64,000 nucleotides of DNA from Dactylosporangium vinaceum (GTDB lineage Bacteria > Actinomycetota > Actinomycetes > Mycobacteriales > Micromonosporaceae), in contig NZ_CP061913.1 in assembly GCF_019904175.1 (NCBI RefSeq), positions 3,658,001 through 3,722,000 on the forward strand. Reading direction: 5' to 3'. Under the pieces are notes generated by a model. That model made no database searches. It was given only the letters and a program-made list of their open reading frames with translations, and was not told where the DNA came from. This document shows, in pieces, positions 42,605 to 52,069 of the stretch. A program made the position numbers and the translations under genes. Every line of letters begins with the position of its first letter. The stretch's first letter is position 1.

Positions 42605-44472
42605 TCAGTGCACGGTGAGGGCGTTGGTCGCGGCGGTCAGCAGCGCATCGAAGGCCTTCTCGCGCTCCCACGGCGACAAGAACAGCGTGCTCTGCGGGTC
42701 GATCGGCCGGAGCAGCAGGCTCAGGTTCCGGTCGTGGTCGAGGCAAGTGACCCCCAGCGTGGTGTATTGCTGGGTGTCAGCGGCGTCGTGCCGCGCCCAC
42801 CGCAACGTCCGCGCCCCGCAGCCGCTGATCGTCTTGACGTCGTACTCCTTGGTGCTGCCCGAAGTCGCCGGTACCGCCGAGCCGAAGCTGCTCTCCGCCT
42901 CGGCGGCCGTGGCATAGCGGGCGACCGTCACGTCCACGCGAGCCGGAGGGATGGCCTGCTGGTACCGCCATTGGCATCCGAAGATGGCCGTCTCCCGGGT
43001 CTGGAGCGGGTACAGGTGCGACACGTTCTCGCTCCCTCCGGTGACAACGGTATCGAGCGCCTTGAGTCTGTCGGTCCAGTTGCCGCGGTGGCAGTACTCA
43101 ACCGGGGAGGTGGCCTCCGGGCCAGTCGTAGTGGGCTGGCTCGGGGTCTCGAGGGCCTGCGGATCGCCGGCCGCGCCGTCCCGGTTCGCGAGCGCGACGG
43201 CCGTCACGGCGACGATCGACGCGACGATCGCGGCCACCCACAGCAGTTTCGTCCGCCGGGGCAGCGGCGGGGGCGTCCGCGGGCCCGGCGAGCTCGCCGG
43301 GCGCTCCGACGGGTCCGGTCCGGGGGAGTCCGGCACCACCGGCACGATGGGCACCGGCACGGTTGGCGTGGGCGGGTTGGGCGCGGGCGCGGGCGGCGCA
43401 AGGTCGTCGGCCGGTATGTGGGCGGCGCCGGCCGCGACGACGAGCTGAGGCTCCTCGATGACGATCGGGGGTGTCCCGAGCGCGCGGTGGACCAGGGTGG
43501 CGACCAGCGGCGTGCGGGTGGCGCCGCCGACGAGGAAGCAGCCGGCGAAGTCGGCGGGCGGGACACCGGTCTCCCGGAGGGTCGCCGCCGCGGTGTCGAC
43601 CGTGCGGGCCAGGAGCGCGGCGGCGGCCCGCTCGTACTCCTCCCGGGTGATCAGCACGTCGCGGTCGAACCGCGGCACGTGCACGGGCGCGCTCGACTCC
43701 CGCGACAGCGCCTCGCGGGCGTGCTTCGCGTCCTCCCACAGCAGCGCGGACTGCCGCCGGTCCGCGGCGTCCGCGGGGCCGGTGAGCCGATGCCAGGCCT
43801 GCGGGTCGAGGGCCCCAGGATGCCGCCGACGTGCCGCACCACGACGGCGTCGAGATCGATGCCGCCGATGCCGTCGAGGCCACGGTACGCCAACGTCCGG
43901 AAGCTGTCGGGGGTCTGCTGCACGACGCTGGCGTCGAAGGTGCCGGCGCCCAGGTCGTAGACGAGGATGCTGCGGCCGGTCCCGATGCGGTGGTCCAGGA
44001 CCGCGGTGAAGAATGCGGCGGCCGCCACCGGCTCGGCGACGAGGTGCGGGGCGGGCAGCCCGGCTCGCGCGGCCGCGTCGGCCAGGACCGAGCGGCGCGG
44101 CCCGCCCCAGGACGCCGGGTGGGTGAGCGTCAGACCGCCGACCGGGGCGTCGAGGGCCCGGCGCGCCTCCGCGCCCACCCGCCGCAGCGTGGTGGCGATC
44201 AGCTCGGCGACGGGGTAGGGCCGGTCGCCGAGCAGCACGTCGGCATCGTCGATCCGGCGTTTGGGGTTGGGCTCGAACCGGCCGGGCTCGCTGCGGGCGT
44301 GGCGCTCGGCGTCGCGCCCGGTCAGCACGCGGCCGTCGGCGGTGGCGAAGACGGCCGAGGACAGCAAGGGCGAGCCGTCGAACAGCAGCGGCTGCTGCCG
44401 CCCGTCGGCGTGGCGGAGCACAGCGACCGTGTTCGACGTCCCGTAGTCGACGCACAACCAGTCCGCGGGCAC
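42605..44472 (-). pseudogene. Hsp70-family ATPase with membrane anchor (protein C), single frameshift
   Basis: Start GTG at 44472: ADWLCVDYGTSNTVAVLRHADG, then LTHPASWGGPRRSVL and VYDLGAGTFDASVVQQ in the first frame. After HVGGILG the text becomes nonsense, while the neighbouring frame continues the protein from ALDPQAWHRLTGPAD through FLVGGATRTPLVATL. Inserting one base in the run at 43811-43816 (GGCCCC on the plus strand) would restore about 622 residues. A transmembrane helix follows (KLLWVAAIVASIVAVTAVALA), then an external domain of about 170 residues with four Cys. Either a true pseudogene or a homopolymer sequencing error. The ATPase half is closest to protein B. Confidence 0.75.
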
Positions 44473-44547
44473 GCCGTCAGCGTACTGGCTTCCGGCCGGC
44501 GGCCTGACCCGGCCGACCAGCCGCCCCACTTCCCGCGCAGCCCTGGA

Positions 44548-45057
44548 TCAGATCCGCCGATCGGCGGTGATCACCGCCGGTGGCGGCAGCGGGACGGCGA
44601 CCTCGGCCTGCCACGGCATCCGCAGCACCACGACGTCGTCGGCGGAGAACCGCACCGCGCCTTCGGTCCCCCAGTCCATGTACTCGTGCGGATAGGCGGA
44701 CACGGGCATCTCGACGCCGACGTCGGCCCCGTGCCACACGCCGTCGGGCAGGTGCAGGACGTGCAGGCGTGCCCAGTCCAGCATGACCCGGACGCCGGGT
44801 CCCTTGGCGAACAGATCCGTGAAGTGCCCGCCGGTGCCGCGAACCCGGAACCCGTCCGCCACGAACGAGACGACCCAGTCCCCGCGAGGGGAGAACACCG
44901 GCGCGCTCGCCTTACCCGCTGCCGGCGCCAGGCCACCGATGTGCGCGAACGTCGGCTGCATCTGGAACAGCTCGTAGCCATGCTCGGACCGGCCCGAGTC
45001 GATGACCAGCGCCAGGTATCGCTCGTCAGGCGACACCACGAACGCGTACCCCGCCAC
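44548..45057 (-). CDS. Hypothetical protein with propeller-like strands, possibly N-terminally truncated
   Basis: 169 residues from GTG at 45057; a stop codon lies just upstream in frame, so there is no longer start. It begins with a strand text (GYAFVVSPDERYLALVIDSG) usually found inside a WD40/TolB-like propeller, and has another (PVFSPRGDWVVSFVADGF). No signal peptide. The missing first strand suggests loss of the 5' end. Confidence 0.5.
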   Translation of the reverse strand: MAGYAFVVSPDERYLALVIDSGRSEHGYELFQMQPTFAHIGGLAPAAGKASAPVFSPRGDWVVSFVADGFRVRGTGGHFTDLFAKGPGVRVMLDWARLHVLHLPDGVWHGADVGVEMPVSAYPHEYMDWGTEGAVRFSADDVVVLRMPWQAEVAVPLPPPAVITADRRI

Positions 45058-45181
45058 AGGGGTCCGTAGCGATCATGCCGGTACGCCAACGCGGCACCGA
45101 CGCCACCGGCCAGTCGCCCCGGACAACCGTCGGTCAGGGCGTGCGTGTCCGGATACAGCGCCGAGCTCCGACGTACCGGGC

Positions 45182-45763
45182 GTGAACGACTCTTCGCGAC
45201 GAGCGGCCGCCCGGCTCGCGGCCGCCGCCATCGTCACCTACCAGCTCCTGCTCGTTGCCGCGGTCGTAGCGCGGCCCGACATCGATGTCACGCACAAGCC
45301 GGTCAGTGAGTATGCCATCGGCCGGCCCGGCTGGATCGCCGTCGCCGCCTTCCTGGCCTGCGCGCTGAGTTATGCCGCGCTGGCCGCTGCGGTCCCTGGG
45401 CGCACGGCCGGGGTGCTGCTCGTCATCTGCGCCGCCGGCACGGCCGGTGTCGGCGTCTTCGTCGCGGATCCGGTCTCCACACCGCTGGACCGGCTGTCCA
45501 CGATCGGCACACTGCACGTGATCGCCGGCCTGAGTGCGCTGCTCCTGCTGCCCTTCGCAGCGCTCTTCGCCGGTGGCCGCCGCAAGTGGTTACCGCTGGC
45601 CGGGCTGCTCGGCCACTACGCACTGTCCGTCGTCATCCCACCCGAGGGCTGGCCGCCGCGGCTGCTCTTCCTCACCTACGCGATCTGGGTCGTGCTCACC
45701 GCCCAGCACGTCCTCCAGCAGCTTCGGCCAACGGTGGCGCCTCGTCAACAGCGTGCCACCTGA
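45182..45763 (+). CDS. DUF998-family integral membrane protein
   Basis: 193 residues from GTG at 45182. Six hydrophobic segments, e.g. LAAAAIVTYQLLLVAAVVARP, WIAVAAFLACALSYAALAAAV, AGVLLVICAAGTAGVGVFVAD, LHVIAGLSALLLLPFAALF. The D-V-T-H-K-P-V-S-E-Y motif between helices 1 and 2 is characteristic of DUF998. Function of the family is unknown. Confidence 0.82.
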   Translation: MNDSSRRAAARLAAAAIVTYQLLLVAAVVARPDIDVTHKPVSEYAIGRPGWIAVAAFLACALSYAALAAAVPGRTAGVLLVICAAGTAGVGVFVADPVSTPLDRLSTIGTLHVIAGLSALLLLPFAALFAGGRRKWLPLAGLLGHYALSVVIPPEGWPPRLLFLTYAIWVVLTAQHVLQQLRPTVAPRQQRAT

Positions 45764-45815
45764 CGCTGCGATGCGTGGCTGCGGTCGCCGGTGGCAGCCG
45801 GCGACCGGGGTCGCG

Positions 45816-47009
45816 TCAGATCCGTACGACGCCGGCTTGGATCGGGCCGTCCACGGCGTAGGGCGGGCCGGTCACGACGAAGACGAGGCCCGGCGCCCGG
45901 CGTGGGCCCGGCCCGTCCAGGGGGATGGTCTGGCGGCTGTAGCCGCGGGGGACGGGTGACGTCACCCGTGTCCACCGGCGCGGGTCACCGCCGTGCCGGT
46001 TGACGAAGAAGTCCTGGTCGCTGTTCGCGGTGACCACGATCGTGCCCGCCGGTCCGCCGGAGTCCGACCAGGATACGGTCGGTGCGGCCGATGGGATGTA
46101 GCCGTCCTGGTCGTGCAGGACGAAGTCCGGGGCCGAGTCGAACAGCTCCGGGTCCCGGGCCAGGCGGTAGCGCACGGCGTACGGGTTGCCGGTCTTGTCG
46201 TTGCCGTTCTCGTAGGTGAGGATCCACAGGCGGGGGTTGATCTGGGCCAGGGTGGTCATCCCCGGGCGCAGGTCGTAGTCGGGGTCCGCCACGTCGTTGA
46301 CGACCGGTCCCCAGGTGCGCAGGTCGGTGCTGGTCTGGTGGGCCAGCTTCTGCCCGTGCTTCGGGTCCCGCTGGTCGGAGTAGTAGACGACGAACCGGTT
46401 GTTGTGCAGCAGCAGGAACGGCTCCCACACCGGGGTGCCGCCGTTGTTCGGGTTCGGCGGGCCGCCCTGCGCGACGGTGCTCAGGTGCTGCCAGGTGAGG
46501 CCGCGGTCCCGGCTCGCGTACAGCTCGATCCTGGTACTGGTGAAGTCGCCCAGGTCGTTGCCGGCGAACAGCAGCGTGCCCCTGGGCAGCCCGGCGAAGG
46601 GGCGCGGCAGCTCGTAGAAGGCCGGCTGCAGCCATACCCCGGCCGCGTCGCCGGTGCTGGGCACGTTGCTCAGGTGCTGCCAGGTGTGCCCGTCGTCGGT
46701 GCTGCGGAAGATCGGGAATCCGGCCGCGCCGAACTGCTGGTACGACGCCAGCCAGGTGCGTGAGCCCTCGAGCCGCACCGCGCGGGCGTAGGCGGCGCCG
46801 CCGCCCGGGTCGGTGACGACCACGGGGCCGAACGGCGCCTCGCCCCGCGGTGCCGGCGGCGCCGCTGCCGCCGGTTCGGCGAAGCTCAGCGGCAGTCCGG
46901 CGGCCATGAGTGCGCCCGCACCCAACAGTGTCCGGCGCGACAGGCTCGCACCTCCCGGTGCCTGCGGACCAGTGGATGTGTGCGGTTGGCCGTGACGTTG
47001 ATCCTGCAA
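45816..47009 (-). CDS. Tat-exported BNR/sialidase-fold glycosidase
   Basis: 397 residues from TTG at 47009, with GGAGGG just before. Twin-arginine signal: SRRTLLGAGALMAAGLPLSFAEPAAA. Six-bladed propeller with Asp-box motifs FRSTDDGHTWQHL and YASRDRGLTWQHL, and the core PTVSWSDSGGPAGTIVV. Lines such as PRGTLLFAGNDLGD and WEPFLLLHNNRFVVYYSD match exo-sialidase or related exo-glycosidase proteins. Secreted folded; substrate unknown. Adjacent to the xylanase gene, same strand, 200 bp apart. Confidence 0.8.
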   Translation of the reverse strand: MQDQRHGQPHTSTGPQAPGGASLSRRTLLGAGALMAAGLPLSFAEPAAAAPPAPRGEAPFGPVVVTDPGGGAAYARAVRLEGSRTWLASYQQFGAAGFPIFRSTDDGHTWQHLSNVPSTGDAAGVWLQPAFYELPRPFAGLPRGTLLFAGNDLGDFTSTRIELYASRDRGLTWQHLSTVAQGGPPNPNNGGTPVWEPFLLLHNNRFVVYYSDQRDPKHGQKLAHQTSTDLRTWGPVVNDVADPDYDLRPGMTTLAQINPRLWILTYENGNDKTGNPYAVRYRLARDPELFDSAPDFVLHDQDGYIPSAAPTVSWSDSGGPAGTIVVTANSDQDFFVNRHGGDPRRWTRVTSPVPRGYSRQTIPLDGPGPRRAPGLVFVVTGPPYAVDGPIQAGVVRI

Positions 47010-47207
47010 GGTCCCTCCAAAGACAAAACCAAAGGCATGAGTGGAGTGGGTACCGCCGGCAAGGCGCCGATCGCCGCCGAGCCGGACACGTCGGCAACCT
47101 CGGCACCCCGTCAACGGCCTACTGCCGCCCGCTGTGTGCGGTGGTGCCCGGCCCGGGATCGCGGACCGGGCACCGCCATCGGACGCCGAGGTGCGGGGCG
47201 GGCTGGA

Positions 47208-48353
47208 TCAGTGTCCGGTGCCCGCGCGGCGGGGTGCGCCACCCGTGGCCAGACGCAGGTCCTGCTGCATGACCGTGTACGCCGGCTTCGGGTTGAGGTT
47301 GATGTCGTAGATGAGCGCGTACCCCTCGCCCGTGAAGACCGCGGGGATCCAGGAACTGGCGTCGGTCAGGCCCCAGATGGTGAACGAGATGCACTGACGG
47401 ACGAACAGACAGGCCTTGAGCATCTGGTCGTACTCGAACGGCTGCGCGAAGACCGCGAGGTGATCGGTCGGCACGTTGTCGGTGGCGTTGTTGACGAACG
47501 TGCGGACGTCGGCCTCGGTGATGGCGACCTTCAGGCCCAGGTCCGCGTACCGCTGGAGGTCCTGCTGCATGAGCGTGCCGGAGAAGCCGTACTGGGTGTC
47601 CAGGTGGCCCTGGTCGCCGATGCAGTCAAGCGGCACCCGGTCGGCCAGCGCCTGCTTGGCCCACGCGTAGACCGCGTCCGCCTTGGCGTTGCTGCCGTCC
47701 TCGCCGCCGATGTTGTAGTCGTTGTAGCACAGGATCGCGTGCGGGTCGGCGGCGCGTGCCCAGCGGAACACGTCCTCGAGAATGCCGGTCCCCAGGTGCG
47801 ACACCCAGAAGTCGTTGGGGTTCATCTGCGACGGCGTGCTGTCGGTGAAGAACTCGTTGGCGACGTCCCACTGCCAGATCTTGCCCCGGAAGTGGGTGAC
47901 CTCGTCGGTGACGTGCTTGCGCAGCAACGCCCGCAGCTGGTCGTTGCTGATCGTCCCGTTCGTGACGCCGTCGGTCAGCCAGGTGGGCAGCTGGTTGTGC
48001 CAGGCCAGTGTGTGCCCGCGGACGAGCTGGTCGTGCGCCCGGGCGAACGCGACCAGGTTGTCGCCGCCGGACCAGTCGTAGGTGCCCTGGGTCGGCTCCA
48101 CGAGCTGCCATTTCATCTCGTTGCCGGGCGTCACCACGGAGAACTGGTCGCCGATGATCTGCCCGTAGGCGGCCAGCTCGGACGGGACCGCGGCGGTGCC
48201 CATGCGCAGCCCGATCGGTGCGGCCAGGGTGCGCAGTGAGTCGGCCGGCGGCCGGAAGCCCGAGTGGTCGGACACCGCGCTGGCGGCGGTGCTTCCGGTG
48301 AGGACGAGCCCCGCGAGCGCGGCTGCGATGGTGAGCAGACGGCGTGATCGCAC
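47208..48353 (-). CDS. Secreted GH10 endo-1,4-beta-xylanase
   Basis: 381 residues from GTG at 48353; AAGGAGG stands 6 bp upstream. Signal peptide RRLLTIAAALAGLVLTGSTAASA, cleavage near 26. The TIM-barrel hallmarks are all present: TPGNEMKWQ, GHTLAWHNQLPTWL, acid/base Glu167 in WDVANEFF, nucleophile Glu280 in VAITEADVR, FTIWGLTDASSWIP near the end. It cleaves internal beta-1,4 bonds of xylan. There is no carbohydrate-binding module. Two CGAAA-N-TTTCG operator sites lie 47-77 bp upstream, so repression by a LacI-type xylan regulator and release by xylo-oligosaccharides is likely. Confidence 0.95.
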   Translation of the reverse strand: MRSRRLLTIAAALAGLVLTGSTAASAVSDHSGFRPPADSLRTLAAPIGLRMGTAAVPSELAAYGQIIGDQFSVVTPGNEMKWQLVEPTQGTYDWSGGDNLVAFARAHDQLVRGHTLAWHNQLPTWLTDGVTNGTISNDQLRALLRKHVTDEVTHFRGKIWQWDVANEFFTDSTPSQMNPNDFWVSHLGTGILEDVFRWARAADPHAILCYNDYNIGGEDGSNAKADAVYAWAKQALADRVPLDCIGDQGHLDTQYGFSGTLMQQDLQRYADLGLKVAITEADVRTFVNNATDNVPTDHLAVFAQPFEYDQMLKACLFVRQCISFTIWGLTDASSWIPAVFTGEGYALIYDINLNPKPAYTVMQQDLRLATGGAPRRAGTGH

Positions 48354-48398
48354 CGTGAGCCTCCTTGAAGGTGGCGTGAGGGATTCCGGTACGGAGTA

Positions 48399-48431
48399 CC
48401 GAAATTTTCGCAACTTCAGCAAAAGTTTCGG
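48399..48431. promoter_or_regulatory. Paired LacI-type operators of the xylanase gene
   Basis: CGAAATTTTCG (48400-48410) is an exact CGAAA-N-TTTCG site. CAAAAGTTTCG (48420-48430) is the same with one change, two helical turns away (centres 20 bp apart). CGAAA-N-TTTCG boxes are established binding sites of xylan/xylose-responsive LacI regulators of Streptomyces. Confidence 0.75.
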
Positions 48432-48745
48432 GGCGAGGATATCGACGCGTTCGACAAGCGTCAATGTCGACAACCGCGCCACCTCAGCGCCGGTCCCTGC
48501 GTGCACTGCGACGCAACGCCGGCACCTCGAGCACGGCATCCCCAGGGACCGGCGCCTGCCCGCCGAAGACCTGGGAATCCCGCACGGCACAGGCCGGCGA
48601 CATCCGCCGACACAGTGGTGGCGTGGCCTTCGCCGCCGGCCGCCCGAACTCCGGAACCTTTCACGCATCGACACGAGCCGCTCATCGGCCCGATCCCCGC
48701 CGGGCTCCACTGACGCGGGGTCGGACGGGCGGGGTCGGATCGGCG
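48432..48745. other. Gene-free stretch upstream of ankyrin/HEAT gene
   Basis: The frame of the downstream gene is open through here, but the text is Arg/Thr/Pro-rich without homology-like features, and no ribosome-binding site supports an earlier start. It should hold the divergent promoters of xylanase and the ankyrin/HEAT gene; I see no clear -10/-35 pair. Confidence 0.4.
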
Positions 48746-50089
48746 ATGATGATCGCGATGAAACTGTTGGTGGCCGCGATTCGGGCCGGTGATGTCGAGC
48801 GGCTCGACCAGCTGCTGGAGGCACTGCCCGGCGTCGATCTGCGCGGCGAGACCGGCAGTGCGCTGCTGCGGGAGGCGGCCGACACCGGACGGCCCGAGCT
48901 CGTGAATTCCTTGCTCTGGGCCGGTGCGGACCTGTATCGCGCCTGGCCCGACGGCGTCGACGCGGTGGGTTGGTTCGCGGATCACGGGGCCTGGAACATG
49001 CTGCTGACGGTGCTGCCGCAGCCGGGCAGCTCGTTCCACCAGCCCTCGGTTCCCGAGTCGTCGCTGCGCGCGGCGCTCGATCTGGCTCGGAGTTGGCTCA
49101 CAGTCGACCCGGAACAGGAGCTCCGTCGCCGTCTCAACGCACCGGACACCCCGGCAACACTGGTGCAGCGCGATCAGGTGTTCGCGTGGCACGACGGCGG
49201 CTCTACCGTGGTGCGGATCCGTGTCCGCACCACCGGCGGCCGTCAGGGCCAGGTCTGGGTGGCGCACCGCGCGGTGGTCACGCTGCTGGAAGCGCACCTG
49301 GGCATCGTCACGTCGAACGACGAGCTGGCCGACCGGGCCGTGCACACCGCCGACCCCGATTCGTGGGACAACAGCCAGGTCCACGCGACGATCACGCAGC
49401 GCGCGGAGCGCGACGCCGGGGTCTTCGACTGGCTCGCCGCCCGGCTGACCCACCCCGCGGCCGCCCACCGGCTGCTCGCGGCCCAAATCCTGCACGGGCT
49501 GTCGTTCGACGAGCGGCCGTTCGACGCCCCGGCCGCGGACATTCTCGCCGACCGGGTCCGCGACGAGCCGGACCCGGCTGTGCTCGACAGCCTGATCGGC
49601 GCCCTCGCCGAGTACGCCCTGCGCGCCCGGCCCGGCACGGACCTGCCCGAGATCCTGCCGCACGCCCGGCACCACGATGCGTCGGTCCGTGCCCGGGTCG
49701 CCGCGGAGCTGGTCGTGGCCACTGGTTCGCGGCGCAACTCGCTGCTGCGCGGCCAGGCGCATCCTCCAGTGCCCGCGGTCATCACCACCTTGATCGAGCT
49801 TGCCGCGGACCCGGACGCCGACGCCCGCACGGCGGCACTGCAGGTCCTCGCCGACTCCTACCTCGACACCGTGCAGCTCCACGCCGTCTTCGCGGAGCAC
49901 CTGAGCGACCCGCACCCACCCGCCCGGATGGCCGCCGCCGTCGGGCTGGCGTTCCGCAACGATCCGCGCGGCCGGGAAACGCTGCACCGTCTGGAGGCCG
50001 ACCCGGCCACCGCGGACACCGCGCGCCGCCACCTCGCCGATCTCGACCGGCTCGCGGGCCGTCTATCCCATCCCGAGCTCGCTCCCTGA
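48746..50089 (+). CDS. Ankyrin-like plus HEAT-repeat protein
   Basis: 447 residues; three ATGs are in frame (48746, 48749, 48758) and the first is taken. Residues 1-75 read as ankyrin-like helices (AIRAGDVERLDQLLEALPGVDLRGETGSALLREAADTGRPELVNSLL). A small beta domain follows (FAWHDGGSTVVRIRVRTTGGRQGQVWVA), and from about 220 onward HEAT-like pairs (HPAAAHRLLAAQILHGLSF, DASVRARVAAELVV, DARTAALQVLADSYLDTV). Cytosolic; a protein-binding scaffold. Function unknown. Confidence 0.72.
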   Translation: MMIAMKLLVAAIRAGDVERLDQLLEALPGVDLRGETGSALLREAADTGRPELVNSLLWAGADLYRAWPDGVDAVGWFADHGAWNMLLTVLPQPGSSFHQPSVPESSLRAALDLARSWLTVDPEQELRRRLNAPDTPATLVQRDQVFAWHDGGSTVVRIRVRTTGGRQGQVWVAHRAVVTLLEAHLGIVTSNDELADRAVHTADPDSWDNSQVHATITQRAERDAGVFDWLAARLTHPAAAHRLLAAQILHGLSFDERPFDAPAADILADRVRDEPDPAVLDSLIGALAEYALRARPGTDLPEILPHARHHDASVRARVAAELVVATGSRRNSLLRGQAHPPVPAVITTLIELAADPDADARTAALQVLADSYLDTVQLHAVFAEHLSDPHPPARMAAAVGLAFRNDPRGRETLHRLEADPATADTARRHLADLDRLAGRLSHPELAP

Positions 50090-50135
50090 CACCGCGATTC
50101 GGGCAGTTGCGCCGGCCCGGTGTGCGTCTTATTGT

Positions 50136-50169
50136 TTCCATCGCCGAAATATTCCATCGTCGAAGTACT
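50136..50169 (+). promoter_or_regulatory. Two tandem 18-bp direct repeats upstream of MFS gene
   Basis: TTCCATCGCCGAAATATT and TTCCATCGTCGAAGTACT, spaced 16 bp start to start, share 15 of 18 bases and end 62 bp before the start codon. A direct repeat of this period suits a response regulator or a SARP-like activator touching two turns on one face. Confidence 0.5.
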
Positions 50170-50231
50170 TTTGGGCACGGGGTCGATCGCCACGACGGCC
50201 GGGCTGATCGGCGGATCGGGAAGGAAGACCG

Positions 50232-51824
50232 TTGCGGCGCTGGATAGCCCTGATACTGCTCAGCCTCGGCGTCTCGATGATCATCGTGGACGCCACGATC
50301 GTGAACGTCATCGTGCCCGTGCTGGTGCGCGATCTGCGGCTGACCTCCACCGATACGCAGTGGGTCAACGAGGTGTACTCGCTGGTGTTCGCCGCGCTCC
50401 TGCTGACCTCCGGGAGCCTCGCCGACCGCCTGGGCCGCCGCCGGATCTTCCTGCTCGGCGTCGGGGTCTTCGCCGTGGCCAGCGTCGCCTGCGCGCTGGC
50501 GCAACGCACCCCGGCCCTGATCGGCGGCCGCGTCGGGCAGGGCATCGGTGGCGCGATGATCCTGCCGACCTCGCTGTCACTGATCAACGCGACCTTCCGC
50601 GGCCGGGAGCGGGGCATCGCCTTCGCCGTCTGGGGCTCGACCATCGGCGCCACGGCCGCGCTCGGACCGCTGATCGGCGGCTGGCTGGCGACCGACGCGT
50701 CGTGGCGGTGGGCGTTCGGCGTCAACGTGCCGGTGGCCCTGGTGATCGTCGCTGTCCTGCCGGTGGTCCTGCACGAGTCGCGCGAGAAGGTACGCAGGCC
50801 CGGGCTCGACGTGCTGGGCTCGCTGCTGTCCGCCGTCGGTTTCGCGGCACTGGTGTTCGCGCTCATCGAAGGCCGCACGTACGGCTGGTGGTCCAGCGCC
50901 CGGCCGTTCGATCTCGGCGGGTTCGCCTGGAATGCCGCAGTGTCGCCGATCCCGGTGGCGTTCGCGGTCGCGGCCCTGGTACTCGGCGGCTTCGTGATCT
51001 ATGAGCGCCGCCGCCGGCGCACGGGCCGCGCGGTGCTGCTCGATCTCGACCTGCTGCGCATCGAGTCCTTCCGCAACGGCAACATCGCGGCGATGGTGGT
51101 GTCCCTGGGGGAGTTCGGCCTGCTGTTCGCCCTGCCCCTCTGGCTGCAGTACACGCTGGGGTACAGCGCCCTGCGCACCGGCGTGGCGCTGCTGCCGCTG
51201 GCGATCGGGTCGTTCCTGGCCAGCGGGATCGCGCAACCGTTGACGGGCAGGCTCGGTGCGGTCGCCGTCGTCCGCCTCGGGATCGTGGCCGAGATCGCCG
51301 GCGTCGGCGGCCTCGGCCTCGTCATCGGGGCCGACACGCCATGGTGGGCCACCGCCATTCCGCTGCTGGTCTACGGCGTCGGTGTCGGCCTGGCCACCGC
51401 CCAGCTGACCGGCATCGTGCTGGCTGATGTGCCGGTCGACGCCGGTGGCCAGGCGTCGGGCACGCAGAGCGTCAGCCGCCAGATCGGCTCGGCCCTCGGC
51501 ATCGCTGTGCTCGGCACCGTGCTGTTCAGCCGCCTGCAGGCCGGCCTGGCCGAACGACTCGCGGGCACGCCCGGCGGCGACCGCATCGCCGACGCCGTCG
51601 GGGCGAGCGCCGGCGGGGCGATCAGCGGACTCGCCGCCGACCCGGCCACCGCGGCCGCCGCCACCGCCGCGCGGCTCGCGCTCGCCCACGCGGCAAGTGT
51701 TACCGCCTACACGGCCGCCGGATTCCTGCTGCTCGGCCTCCTGGCCACCCGAACGCTCGGCCCGCCCCGGACGTCCGCGCGCCTCGAACCGGCCGACGCG
51801 CCGGCGCCGCAGCAGTCACGCTGA
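50232..51824 (+). CDS. MFS drug/metabolite exporter, 14-TM EmrB/QacA (DHA2) type
   Basis: 530 residues from TTG, with GGAAGGAAG upstream. Motif A is SLADRLGRRRIFLLG. The DHA2 motif in helix 5 reads GSTIGATAALGPLIGGWLA. About 14 hydrophobic segments run to YTAAGFLLLGLLA. Proton-driven export of lipophilic compounds. No regulator gene next to it; the tandem repeats above may be its control site. Confidence 0.9.
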   Translation: MRRWIALILLSLGVSMIIVDATIVNVIVPVLVRDLRLTSTDTQWVNEVYSLVFAALLLTSGSLADRLGRRRIFLLGVGVFAVASVACALAQRTPALIGGRVGQGIGGAMILPTSLSLINATFRGRERGIAFAVWGSTIGATAALGPLIGGWLATDASWRWAFGVNVPVALVIVAVLPVVLHESREKVRRPGLDVLGSLLSAVGFAALVFALIEGRTYGWWSSARPFDLGGFAWNAAVSPIPVAFAVAALVLGGFVIYERRRRRTGRAVLLDLDLLRIESFRNGNIAAMVVSLGEFGLLFALPLWLQYTLGYSALRTGVALLPLAIGSFLASGIAQPLTGRLGAVAVVRLGIVAEIAGVGGLGLVIGADTPWWATAIPLLVYGVGVGLATAQLTGIVLADVPVDAGGQASGTQSVSRQIGSALGIAVLGTVLFSRLQAGLAERLAGTPGGDRIADAVGASAGGAISGLAADPATAAAATAARLALAHAASVTAYTAAGFLLLGLLATRTLGPPRTSARLEPADAPAPQQSR

Positions 51825-52069
51825 TGCCGCACCCGTGCCCGTCGACCGGTCCCCGACTCGATCGACGCCGGCGTCCGGCTCGAGTCGCGAAGCGGTAGCG
51901 GACGATGTGCCTCATCGACACGGTGAAGGACCTGGCGTGACTGCGCCGCGTGCGTAGCCCCGGTGCACACTTCGGCGCCGGCGGCACGGTGAAGTGACGA
52001 AGCCTACTTCCTGCGTCCACGGACGGCGCAGGGCCCGAACCCTCGGATGGATGAGGGAGAGGACTGCCC

